From Comamonadaceae bacterium (GTDB lineage: Bacteria; Pseudomonadota; Gammaproteobacteria; Burkholderiales; Burkholderiaceae_C): a DNA stretch of 51,913 nt. The stretch is taken from contig JAIXUC010000020.1 in NCBI GenBank assembly GCA_027483665.1, positions 132,719 to 184,631 of the forward strand, written 5' to 3'. The notes under the pieces are model-generated. The model saw nothing but the letters and a program-made list of their open reading frames with translations. It made no database searches and was not told the DNA's origin. The position numbers and the translations under genes are program-made. This document shows positions 8,445-16,855 of this stretch, in pieces. Numbering within the stretch: position 1 is the stretch's first letter; every line of letters starts with the position of its first letter.

Positions 8445-9950
8445 TCAGCGGTGGTAGGCGGTTTCGCCGTGCGAGGTGATGTCCAGACCTTCGCGCTCTT
8501 CCTCTTCGGTCACGCGCAGGCCGATCACCAGATCGACGATCTTGAAGGCGACGAAGGCGACGATGGCCGACCACACGATGGTGATCAACACGCCTTGCGT
8601 CTGAATCCACACTTGGGTGGCGATCGAGTAACCCTCGGCCACACCGTTGGCGACGTAGTCGTACACGCCGGTGCCGCCCAAAGAAGGCGAAGCAAACACA
8701 CCGGTCAACACCGCACCGATGATGCCGCCCACGCCGTGGACACCGAAGACGTCGAGCGAGTCGTCAGCACCGAGCATGCGCTTGAGACCATTGACGCCCC
8801 ACAGGCAGACCAAGCCGGCAACCAGACCGATGATGATGGCACCCATGGGGCCAACGAAACCGCAAGCAGGGGTGATGGCCACCAAGCCGGCCACTGCGCC
8901 AGAAGCCGCGCCCAGCATCGATGCCTTGCCCTTGGTCAGCGCTTCACCGGCGATCCAGCTCAGGGTGGCGGCTGCGGTTGCAACCATGGTGTTCAAGAAG
9001 GCCAGTGCGGTCAGACCGTTGGCTTCGAGGTTGGAGCCGGCGTTGAAGCCGAACCAGCCCACCCACAGCAGGGCTGCGCCCACCATGGTCAGCGTCAGGC
9101 TGTGAGGAGCCATCGATTCTTTACCGTAGCCCGTGCGCTTGCCAATCACGTAGGCACCGACCAGACCGGCCACACCGGCGTTGATGTGCACCACCGTGCC
9201 GCCTGCGAAGTCGAGCGCGCCCTTGGCCCACATGAAGCCAGCACCGGCGACAACCTTCTCCAGCGATGCGGCGTCGGAGATGGCGTCAGGGCCGTCCCAG
9301 TACCAGACCATGTGAGCGATCGGCAAGTAGCTGAAAGTGAACCAGATGGCGCAGAACAGCAACACGGCCGAGAACTTGATGCGCTCGGCGAAAGCGCCCA
9401 CGATCAGCGCGCAGGTGATGGCTGCGAACGTGCCCTGGAAGGCCACAAATGTCAGCTCGGGGATGTAGACGCCCTTGCTGAACGTAGCACCCAAAGATTC
9501 CGTGGTGACACCGCTCAGGAACAGCTTGCTGAAGCCGCCGTAGAACGGGTTTCCGCCGGTGAATGCGAGCGAGTAACCGTAGATCGCCCACAAGACGTAG
9601 ATGAGCGACGTGACGACGAACACTTGCATCAGCACCGACAGCATGTTCTTGCTTCGCACCAAGCCGCCGTAGAACAGCGCCAAGCCTGGGATGGTCATCA
9701 TGATGACCAGCACGGTTGCGACCGTCATGAAGGCGGTGTCGCCCTTGTTAGGTGTGGGTGCTGGTGCAGCGGCTGCTTCGGCGGGCGCTGCTTCAGCGGC
9801 AGCGGGTGCAGCCGCTGGCGCGGCTTCGGGCGCTGGGGCTGCTGCTGAGGCTTCAGCGGCAGGGGCTGCGGCAGGTGCCTGTGCCATGACGGCCGTGCCG
9901 CCGAGCAACAGGCCCAGGCCAAGGGCCAGAGAGGCGAGAAGTTGTTTCAT
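8445..9950 (-). CDS. amtB: Ammonium transporter AmtB
   Basis: Inner-membrane trimeric ammonium channel. 501 residues from ATG 9950 (MKQLLASLALG); an in-frame start 31 codons upstream would destroy the signal peptide. A signal peptide (about residues 1-23) is followed by an unusual Ala/Pro/Glu linker (residues 24-66), then about eleven transmembrane helices. The twin-His pore is visible as GGTVVHINAG and VFGVHGVGGI, with GGLVRSKNML after the first helix. It lies 28 bp downstream of glnK, the classical pairing in which GlnK plugs AmtB when nitrogen is plentiful. Expression should follow the sigma-54 promoter upstream of glnK. Confidence 0.96.
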   Translation of the reverse strand: MKQLLASLALGLGLLLGGTAVMAQAPAAAPAAEASAAAPAPEAAPAAAPAAAEAAPAEAAAAPAPTPNKGDTAFMTVATVLVIMMTIPGLALFYGGLVRSKNMLSVLMQVFVVTSLIYVLWAIYGYSLAFTGGNPFYGGFSKLFLSGVTTESLGATFSKGVYIPELTFVAFQGTFAAITCALIVGAFAERIKFSAVLLFCAIWFTFSYLPIAHMVWYWDGPDAISDAASLEKVVAGAGFMWAKGALDFAGGTVVHINAGVAGLVGAYVIGKRTGYGKESMAPHSLTLTMVGAALLWVGWFGFNAGSNLEANGLTALAFLNTMVATAAATLSWIAGEALTKGKASMLGAASGAVAGLVAITPACGFVGPMGAIIIGLVAGLVCLWGVNGLKRMLGADDSLDVFGVHGVGGIIGAVLTGVFASPSLGGTGVYDYVANGVAEGYSIATQVWIQTQGVLITIVWSAIVAFVAFKIVDLVIGLRVTEEEEREGLDITSHGETAYHR

Positions 9951-9978
9951 GTTGGTTCTTCCTGGTGGACGGGGCCGC

Positions 9979-10422
<444 letters not shown>

Positions 10423-10472
10423 CTAGGAGATTCCCTGAATTAGCGGCAAGGAGAACATTGCTTGACTCATGG

Positions 10473-10489
10473 CGCACCAAGTCGGTGCA
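10473..10489. promoter_or_regulatory. NtrC-type enhancer site
   Basis: CGCACCAAGTCGGTGCA is a dyad of GCACC-N5-GGTGC, one base from the NtrC consensus TGCACC-N5-GGTGCA. Its centre is about 120 bp upstream of the predicted glnK start, a normal distance for an NtrC enhancer acting on a sigma-54 promoter. It lies upstream of the chosen comM start. Confidence 0.75.
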
Positions 10490-10541
10490 ATGCTGCGGCG
10501 TTTGTCGGCGGCTGTCGCTGGCGCACTTGTTTGGGGACGCT

Positions 10542-12161
10542 ATGGGTTTGGCATTGGTTCACAGCCGCGCGGTCGCGGGCTGGCAGGGCAGTCGTGTGGT
10601 GGCGGAGGTGCATTTGGCCAACGGCCTGCCCAGCTTCACTTTGGTGGGGCTGGCAGACACCGAGGTGCGCGAGGCGCGCGAGCGGGTGCGCTCAGCCATC
10701 GCCCACAGCGGGCTGGAATTTCCTTCGAACCAGCGCATCACCGTCAATCTGGCCCCGGCCGACCTGCCCAAAGACTCTGGGCGATTCGACTTGCCGATCG
10801 CCCTGGGCATCTTGGCGGCCAGCGGGCAGTTGCCACCCGAGGCGTTGGCGGGGCTGGAGTTTGCGGGCGAGCTGTCTTTGTCGGGGGCTTTGCGGCCTGT
10901 GCGCGGCGCCATGGCACTGGCTTTGCAGGCCGCGCGTGCTGCTGCGGGGGCTCAGCAAGGGGTCGATGCAGCGCCCCGGGGGGTCGCACCTGCCGGACTG
11001 GTGTTGCCCCTGGAGAGCGCCCGCGAAGCAGCCCTGGTGCCGGGCTTGCGCGTGATCGGCGCAACCGACTTGGCCTCGGTGGTTCAAGCCCTGTTGCTGC
11101 GGGCTGGCAGCGCAGAGGCACCCACCGAGCCTCCCCCGGGCTGGCAGGTGATGACCCCCAGCGCGCCACTGGCCGCTTTGCAGGCCGCGGGCGCAGCGGG
11201 CGCGCCCGGGTGGGCCGAGTCACGTTGTTTGTCGGACGTGCGCGGGCAGGCCGCGGCCAAGCGCGCTTTGGAAATTGCAGCAGCCGGCGGCCATAGCCTG
11301 CTCATGGTGGGCCCGCCCGGGACTGGCAAGTCCATGCTGGCCCAGCGCCTGAGCGGTCTGCTGCCACCCATGACGATGGACGAAGCGCTGGAGAGTGCAG
11401 CCTTGGCCAGCTTGGCGGGACGCTTCGAGGCAGCGCGTTTCGGGCAACGCCCCCTTGCCAGCCCGCACCACTCGGCCAGCGCGGTAGCCCTGGTGGGTGG
11501 AGGCTCGCCGCCGAAGCCGGGCGAGGTGTCCATGGCACACCAGGGCGTGCTTTTTCTAGATGAAATGCCAGAGTTCGCGCGCCAGGCACTGGAAGCCTTG
11601 CGCGAACCGTTGGAGACGGGCTGCATCACCATCGCGCGCGCCGCGCACCGCGCCGAGTTTCCGGCGCGTTTCCAGTTGGTGGCAGCCATGAACCCCTGCC
11701 CGTGTGGTCACGCGGGGCAACGCCAGCCGGCTTGCCGCTGTTCGCCCGAACAAGTGCAACGTTACCGAGCCCGCTTGAGTGGCCCGCTGCTGGACCGCAT
11801 AGACCTCACCGTGGACGTCGCAGCCCTGGGCGCAGAAGAGTTGCTGCAGACCCCGCCAGGGGAAACCAGCACTGAGGTCTCCAGGCGTTGTGCAGCAGCG
11901 CGCACTCGAGCCCTGCAGCGCCAGGGCTGTGCCAACGCAGCGCTGACGCCCGCCGACTTGGACAACGTTCTGGCGCTGGCGCCAGAGGCGCGCCAGTTCA
12001 CGGCGCACGCCAGTGCCCGACTGGGTTGGAGCGCGCGCGCCACACACCGGGCATTGCGGGTGGCGCGCACCATTGCCGACCTCCAAGGCGCAGCCTGCGT
12101 GCTGACCGTCCATGTGGCCGAAGCCATGCAGTACCGGCGTGCCTGGGGCCAACTGGGCTGA
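10542..12161 (+). CDS. comM: ComM/YifB-family Mg-chelatase-like AAA+ ATPase
   Basis: ComM is a hexameric branch-migration helicase that helps integrate transforming DNA. 539 residues. ATG 10542 (MGLALVHSRAV) matches the conserved family start; the frame is open further upstream but that stretch holds the glnK regulatory sites. An N-terminal ChlI-type domain (residues 1-170) contains VTVNLAPADLPK-like and FDLPIALGIL motifs. The AAA+ core has Walker A GPPGTGKS near residue 257 and Walker B VLFLDEMPEF. AMNPCPCGH and a C-terminal helical domain follow. It is divergent from glnK. The PilB-like gene starts 35 bp downstream on the same strand. Confidence 0.93.
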   Translation: MGLALVHSRAVAGWQGSRVVAEVHLANGLPSFTLVGLADTEVREARERVRSAIAHSGLEFPSNQRITVNLAPADLPKDSGRFDLPIALGILAASGQLPPEALAGLEFAGELSLSGALRPVRGAMALALQAARAAAGAQQGVDAAPRGVAPAGLVLPLESAREAALVPGLRVIGATDLASVVQALLLRAGSAEAPTEPPPGWQVMTPSAPLAALQAAGAAGAPGWAESRCLSDVRGQAAAKRALEIAAAGGHSLLMVGPPGTGKSMLAQRLSGLLPPMTMDEALESAALASLAGRFEAARFGQRPLASPHHSASAVALVGGGSPPKPGEVSMAHQGVLFLDEMPEFARQALEALREPLETGCITIARAAHRAEFPARFQLVAAMNPCPCGHAGQRQPACRCSPEQVQRYRARLSGPLLDRIDLTVDVAALGAEELLQTPPGETSTEVSRRCAAARTRALQRQGCANAALTPADLDNVLALAPEARQFTAHASARLGWSARATHRALRVARTIADLQGAACVLTVHVAEAMQYRRAWGQLG

Positions 12162-12196
12162 GGGCATAAGATGCAGCGAGCCCTCGCACCCGTTCC

Positions 12197-14863
12197 ATGC
12201 CCGAGCAAGCGCCCAACACCCCACCAGAACCACCCCGCGTGAACCCGGGCGTGATCGCCCCTGCCGCCAATGGGCTGGATAGTTTCAACTGGCCCACACC
12301 CCCGTTTGCGGCCTACCCCGCAGGTGAGCCTTGGTCTCAACCCAAGCCCTGCGAAGTTTTGGGTCTGAATGGTGTGTCCCGGGCCTGTCTGTTGGTGGCG
12401 CTGGACCCTTTTGATCGCATCGCGCACGTGCAAGTGCCGCCCTCGCGGGTCACCATGCCCCTGCGCTTTTCTCAGTTTCAGCGCATCGTCATCGACGAGC
12501 CCTTGGCCGCCCAGGAAGCCGATGCCGACGACCCGCTCATGCACCACCGACCCGAGGTGTCCTACCGGCTTGTACTGGCAGACGGCCGCGAGGAAAAGGG
12601 CAGCACCGTAGGCCACATCGAAGTGAATTACGGCCTGTTTTTGTTCAAGCCCATCAACCCGCAAGGCTCGGTTCAAAGGCAGTTTCTGCCGCGCGACGCA
12701 TTCTTGAGCATCGAACTCGGGCCACGCATGACCGACGTGCTGCTCGAGCAGCAGATGGTGAGCGAGCAGCAACTGCGGCAGGCCACACAAGAACACCAGG
12801 CCCTGCAAAGCCGCAAGTTGGGCGACCTGTTGGTGCAGCAAAAAATGGTTTCGGGCGACGACCTGCTGCTGGCGGTGGATCAACAGTCGCGCATGCCCAT
12901 GGTGCGCCTGGGAGAAGCACTGACAGCGCTCGGCTTGGTGAGCGAGCAGCAAATGCGCGCGGCCTTGTCGCAGCAGCAGACCGAACGCAACCTGAGCTTG
13001 GGAGAAGTGCTGATTCGCAGTGGCCGCATCAGCCGCGAAGCCCTGCAATTGGCGCAGGCGCAAAAGCTCGGCTTTCCCGCGGTTGACGCCGACTCCTTTC
13101 CCGTAGACCCGCGCGCTTTGCAGCGCGTGCCCGCGGCCATGGCGCGCCGCCTCAACGCGCTGCCGTTGGTGCTGCGCGAAGGGCGGTTGCTGGTGGCCGT
13201 TGAAGACCCGATGCGGCGCTCCGTCATTGAAGAGCTCGAGTTGGTGGCCAACGCCAAAGTAGCGCCGGTGCTGGCCGTGGGCGAGCGCTTGGCCCGGCGC
13301 ATCACCGAGCTCTATCCGGAATTGCCCATGGGCAGCAGCGCTGCGCTGGGCACGCCGCAGCCCGCGGTCGCGCCAGTCAACCCCGCAGACCCGGGTGCAC
13401 GAACGCAAGCCCTGCCCCCCGTGGCGCAGCCGCTGCCTGTCGACACGCTGTTGCTGCGGGAGTTGGGGCGGCTTGTGCACCAAGCGCTGAGCGCAGGCGT
13501 TCGCACCATTCACCTGGACTGCAAGGGCCTGCTCGTGAAGCCGCTTTGGCGTCAAAGCGGCGTGCTGGTACCTTGCGAGGCCCTGAAAGACACGCCAGCC
13601 CATCGCGTGCTCTCAGCCATGCAAGCCTTGCTGTCGAATCCAACCCCGACCGACCAGCCCTCTGGGCTACCCAGTGTCTGCAGTGGCTGGCTGGACATGT
13701 CGGCTTGGCCAGAGTTGGCGTCCACCGGACTGTCCGGCCTGCTGGGCACGGTCTGCCTTGGGCCATCGGCCCATGTGGTGTTGCAGTTGGTTTGGCCGAA
13801 TCTGCCGGTGCGGCTGGCCGACTTGGGCCTCCCGGTGCAGGTGTACCAGCCCTTGAGTGATGCGCTGCAGCAGCGACGCGGTCTGGTGTTGCTGGCCAGC
13901 GCCAACCAAGCGGCAGAGGAGCGCTTGCGAGAGTCTTGCTTGCAGCACATACAGCAAGCGCACGCAGCAGCGCCCGATACAGCGCCAGCGTCGGTGCCGC
14001 CAAACGGCCAGCGCCTGGTTTGGACTCATGACGGGGGGAGTGCCGGGGCAAGGGCTGCGCCAAGCGCATCGGCCAACGCCCTGCCTTGGCATGCAGATGC
14101 CATGGCCACCGCGCACGCTTGGCAACAGTTGGCCGCCGCAGACGCCGACGCGCTGGTGCTGGCCGACCTGAGTGGCACACCGCAGGCTGGTTTGTTGGTG
14201 CAGGCGCTGCTGGCCATGGCCCGTCGCCATGCCTTGGTCGTCTTGAGCCTGCCGGCCAGCGGCTTTGGCCAAGCTGTAGAGCGCTTACTCGACGTGGGTG
14301 TGTCTGCGCATGACCTAGCCGATGTGCTGCGTCTGGTCGTTGTCGCCCGAGAGGTGCCCGGCTTGTGCGCCGCTTGTGCCAGCCCCGTCATGGCCGATGC
14401 GGCCGACCTGCAAGCGCTGGATGCACTGTTGCTGCAATCGATGCATTCGATGCATTCGCTAGACGCTGATGCAGATGAAGCCATGCTGAGCGCGAAAGCC
14501 GCATGGCCCAGAACCGATAGCGGCCAGGTTCGGGTCGTGCGCTGCAAGGACTCGACCAGCAAGCCCCCCCTGACGAGCCACCGCGCCGACACTGCGCCCA
14601 ACCAGCTGCTGCAGATGAACCGCGACACGCCACAGGGCCCGCTGCAGTCGTGCGCCGGGGCCACCGAGCTCACGCTCTACGGCATGGTGCGCCCCAATGC
14701 AGCTTGGCGCGCCATGGTGCGCGAGCAAGCGGATGCCCAGGCACTGGACCAAGCAGCCGGCAGCCTGTCGGACACCCAAACACTCGCCTCAGACGGGCTG
14801 GCCAAGTCGCTGCGCTGCCTGGCGGACCCGCACGTTGTGCTGTGGGCCCTCAAGGCAGCGTGA
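12197..14863 (+). CDS. Degenerate PilB/GspE-like protein with tandem MshEN-type repeats
   Basis: 888 residues. Residues 1-170 have no recognised match. Residues about 175-372 resemble the MshEN/T2SSE N-terminal region: four helical repeats of the pattern LGE-L---G--S---L--A---Q, then an alpha/beta segment (LPLVLREGRLLVAVEDP). Residues about 405-790 follow the order of a type IV pilus/type II secretion ATPase but lack its catalytic motifs. Where Walker A belongs there is RRGLVLLASANQAAEE (560-575), with no GxxGxGKT. At the Walker B position there is DADALVLADLSGTPQAG (649-663), without Glu. The His box is replaced by SLPASGFGQAVERLLDVGV. One CxxC pair (Cys724, Cys727) remains from the Zn knuckle. 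It is probably a pseudo-ATPase, perhaps binding c-di-GMP or a pilus machine. Its position 35 bp after comM suggests a transformation or pilus role, which is inference. Confidence 0.7.
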   Translation: MPEQAPNTPPEPPRVNPGVIAPAANGLDSFNWPTPPFAAYPAGEPWSQPKPCEVLGLNGVSRACLLVALDPFDRIAHVQVPPSRVTMPLRFSQFQRIVIDEPLAAQEADADDPLMHHRPEVSYRLVLADGREEKGSTVGHIEVNYGLFLFKPINPQGSVQRQFLPRDAFLSIELGPRMTDVLLEQQMVSEQQLRQATQEHQALQSRKLGDLLVQQKMVSGDDLLLAVDQQSRMPMVRLGEALTALGLVSEQQMRAALSQQQTERNLSLGEVLIRSGRISREALQLAQAQKLGFPAVDADSFPVDPRALQRVPAAMARRLNALPLVLREGRLLVAVEDPMRRSVIEELELVANAKVAPVLAVGERLARRITELYPELPMGSSAALGTPQPAVAPVNPADPGARTQALPPVAQPLPVDTLLLRELGRLVHQALSAGVRTIHLDCKGLLVKPLWRQSGVLVPCEALKDTPAHRVLSAMQALLSNPTPTDQPSGLPSVCSGWLDMSAWPELASTGLSGLLGTVCLGPSAHVVLQLVWPNLPVRLADLGLPVQVYQPLSDALQQRRGLVLLASANQAAEERLRESCLQHIQQAHAAAPDTAPASVPPNGQRLVWTHDGGSAGARAAPSASANALPWHADAMATAHAWQQLAAADADALVLADLSGTPQAGLLVQALLAMARRHALVVLSLPASGFGQAVERLLDVGVSAHDLADVLRLVVVAREVPGLCAACASPVMADAADLQALDALLLQSMHSMHSLDADADEAMLSAKAAWPRTDSGQVRVVRCKDSTSKPPLTSHRADTAPNQLLQMNRDTPQGPLQSCAGATELTLYGMVRPNAAWRAMVREQADAQALDQAAGSLSDTQTLASDGLAKSLRCLADPHVVLWALKAA

Positions 14864-15470
14864 GGTCGCCGAAGCCACGCACCTGGCGCCAGTCGGTGCA
14901 GCTGAAAACGCCCTGTCCGCTTAGGCGCGCCCACAGGCCGGTGTCTGAGTAATGGATGCGCCCGTCCATGCACACCAGCACCGTGCGCTGGCTCAGCCCG
15001 TCGGTAATGGCTTGGGAGACGGTGGTGGCATCGCGCACGTAAGTCCCGACCATCAGCGTCAGGCACAAGGCCAGCGCGGTGTAGAGGTGCCGCTGCCAAG
15101 CAGGCATCGGTCGGGTCACTGAGGCTGCGCCACGAGAAGGACGCACCACGCGTGCGGGGCGGTCGTCTTCGTCCTCGGACCGCTCAGGCCTGTTGTCCCA
15201 GGGACTGCCGCCGCTTGGCGCAGCCAAGCCCAGGCCCAGCGTTGCAGCGCCGGCCGCGGCACCCAACCCACCCGCGTTGCTGCGCAGCAAGCCCCCGTTG
15301 AGCGCAAAAGCGCCCATGCGCGTGCCCGGTGCAGCACCGGGCGCTGCTGCCATGTCATCGGCGAGTTGTGCCAACACCGCGTCGCGGTGGCCGCGAGCAG
15401 ACTCGGGCGCGTCTTCGTCGTCCCGCAGGTCTGCGAGGGAAGGTCTTCCGAAAGGTTTGGCTTTGATCAT
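14850..15470 (-). CDS. Hypothetical protein with one central-to-late transmembrane helix
   Basis: 206 residues, not recognised. The N-terminal 50 residues are charged (FGRPSLADLRDDEDAPES), then comes a Gly/Ala-rich stretch (GGLGAAAGAATLGLGLAAP) and an acidic/basic linker (NRPERSEDEDDRPARVVRP). A transmembrane helix spans about residues 127-143 (LYTALALCLTLMVGTYV). The C-terminal 60 residues hold two Cys and probably face the periplasm (VLVCMDGRIHYSDTG). The ATG at 15470 is well supported by AGGAGG at ideal spacing. It is convergent with the PilB-like gene, overlapping it by 14 bp, and is the only neighbour that could belong with it. Confidence 0.7.
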   Translation of the reverse strand: MIKAKPFGRPSLADLRDDEDAPESARGHRDAVLAQLADDMAAAPGAAPGTRMGAFALNGGLLRSNAGGLGAAAGAATLGLGLAAPSGGSPWDNRPERSEDEDDRPARVVRPSRGAASVTRPMPAWQRHLYTALALCLTLMVGTYVRDATTVSQAITDGLSQRTVLVCMDGRIHYSDTGLWARLSGQGVFSCTDWRQVRGFGDLTLP

Positions 15471-15804
15471 GTCGGCCTCCTGGTGCGCTGCGGTGTGGTT
15501 TGGTGCACCACCCTACGCGATTGGAGGCCGCACGCGGGCGCTGTCGCGCCCTGCGTTTACCCAGAAAATTCACAACACCGTGCGGCGCTGTGGCTCTGGA
15601 GCAACCCCGCTATCTCTGCCGTTTCAACGCTTGCAGCGCTGAGCCAGAGACCGGAGGCTTTGCGACCCCGTCTCGCGAACGGGTGTGCCAATGTCTCGAA
15701 CTGTACTTTATGAAGACGCTTTTGGGTTGGCTTGGGGTAATTCGTTGCGGATTCTTGCCACGTAGGCAGGTACGTAGGCCGGGCTGCAGCGTTGAACCCA
15801 AGCC
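15471..15804. other. Intergenic stretch without a supported gene
   Basis: 334 bp between two minus-strand genes. The right edge of the 14850-15470 gene supplies its ribosome site. Small features include an inverted pair GAGAC/GTCTC around 15648-15676 and an ACGTAGGC direct repeat (15760 and 15772). Short frames here have no recognisable protein and I see no clear terminator. Confidence 0.5.
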
Positions 15805-16680
15805 TCAGATGGCCGACAAGGTGCTGCTGTACAGGCGCGTGCCCGAAGGGGTGACGGGGGCGGGCTGGCTCGTGACCGGCTCGACCTTGCGCTGGGGCAG
15901 CGGCGCCAACACGCCGCCCTCTAGCGTGACGCGGGCGCCCACGGCGGCTGGCGTGTCTTGTTGCACCGTGGTCAGGCTGCCGTCGTCCATGCGCACGCGC
16001 ACGTCATAGCGCACCTCACGCTGCATGCCCTTCTCGATCTGCTGGCCGGCCACGCCGCCGCCAATCGCGCCCAAGATCGTGGCCGCCGTGCGCCCGCTGC
16101 CTTTGCCGATTTGGTTGCCAACCACTGCGCCGAGCACGCCGCCGATGACAGCACCCGTGCCGCTGGTCGGGGCAGGCTGGTCAAGCACCGCCACCGACTC
16201 GACCACGCCGCAGCGCACGCAAACCGGCGGCGTTGCCACGCTGCCCGTCGGCGGCGACTGCGTCACACCGCTGGACTGCGCAGGTGCTTGCGCGGTGACA
16301 GATGGAACTGGGGTTGGGTTGGACTGCGCTGTGCTGGATGGTTTTGGCGCAGAGGCCAGCGCTGGAGCGGCCCGCACGACGGGCTTGGGCGACGGCTCCA
16401 CTCCACGTGGCGCTGGGGCAACAAGCACTGGGTTGGGGCCTGCAAGGGCGGGCGCTGGGGCCTGTGCAATTGCGACTGGCGAGGCTGCACCAACTGCCGC
16501 CGTGCTCGAAGGCTCTGCCACGGCGACGACTGCGTTGGCCTGTGCGTCGCTTTCGCGCCAAGTAGAAAGTAACAAAGCGGCCATGACGATGCTGGCCGCG
16601 CCGAGAACGGTGACAGCAGCCCACAGTGCCGCGTTGCTGCCGACTTGCGCGCCGGGCGAGGCTTGAAGGGGGTTGTTCAT
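15805..16680 (-). CDS. Glycine-zipper 2TM-domain envelope protein
   Basis: 291 residues from ATG 16680 (MNNPLQASPG); an in-frame start at 16758 adds an unconserved tail. An N-terminal transmembrane anchor (residues 20-41, AALWAAVTVLGAASIVMAALLL) is followed by a long Ala/Pro/Ser-rich linker (about 50-150) crossing the periplasm. The conserved part is the glycine-zipper domain near residues 175-215 (VIGGVLGAVVGNQIGKG, then ILGAIGGGVAGQQIEKG), as in SlyB/17-kDa-antigen proteins. The C-terminus resembles the family's YDVRVRMDDGS. Unlike SlyB it lacks a lipobox. It is likely envelope-structural; the exact role is unknown. Confidence 0.8.
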   Translation of the reverse strand: MNNPLQASPGAQVGSNAALWAAVTVLGAASIVMAALLLSTWRESDAQANAVVAVAEPSSTAAVGAASPVAIAQAPAPALAGPNPVLVAPAPRGVEPSPKPVVRAAPALASAPKPSSTAQSNPTPVPSVTAQAPAQSSGVTQSPPTGSVATPPVCVRCGVVESVAVLDQPAPTSGTGAVIGGVLGAVVGNQIGKGSGRTAATILGAIGGGVAGQQIEKGMQREVRYDVRVRMDDGSLTTVQQDTPAAVGARVTLEGGVLAPLPQRKVEPVTSQPAPVTPSGTRLYSSTLSAI

Positions 16681-16855
16681 GCGGGGCTCCGATGGTGGGG
16701 TAAATGTCAAAGGCGACATTAAGGCACGTGCACCTCGCCACTGTGAGCTTGGCGTCAAGTTTCGTAAAGCTCAAAGGTTATTGATGACGATGGCCGCAGA
16801 TCCCCCCAGCCTGAAGACACCGAGCCGTTTCGCGGCTGGGGCCGACAACAGCTTC

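Noticed and set aside
8397-9848. 483-codon plus-strand frame opposite amtB
   Set aside because: Shadow of amtB; no start or domain support.
11762-13603. Long minus-strand open frame (613 codons) opposite comM and the PilB-like gene
   Set aside because: It is antisense to two convincing genes, is rich in His/Gln/Arg as expected from a reverse GC-rich frame, and has no recognisable domain.
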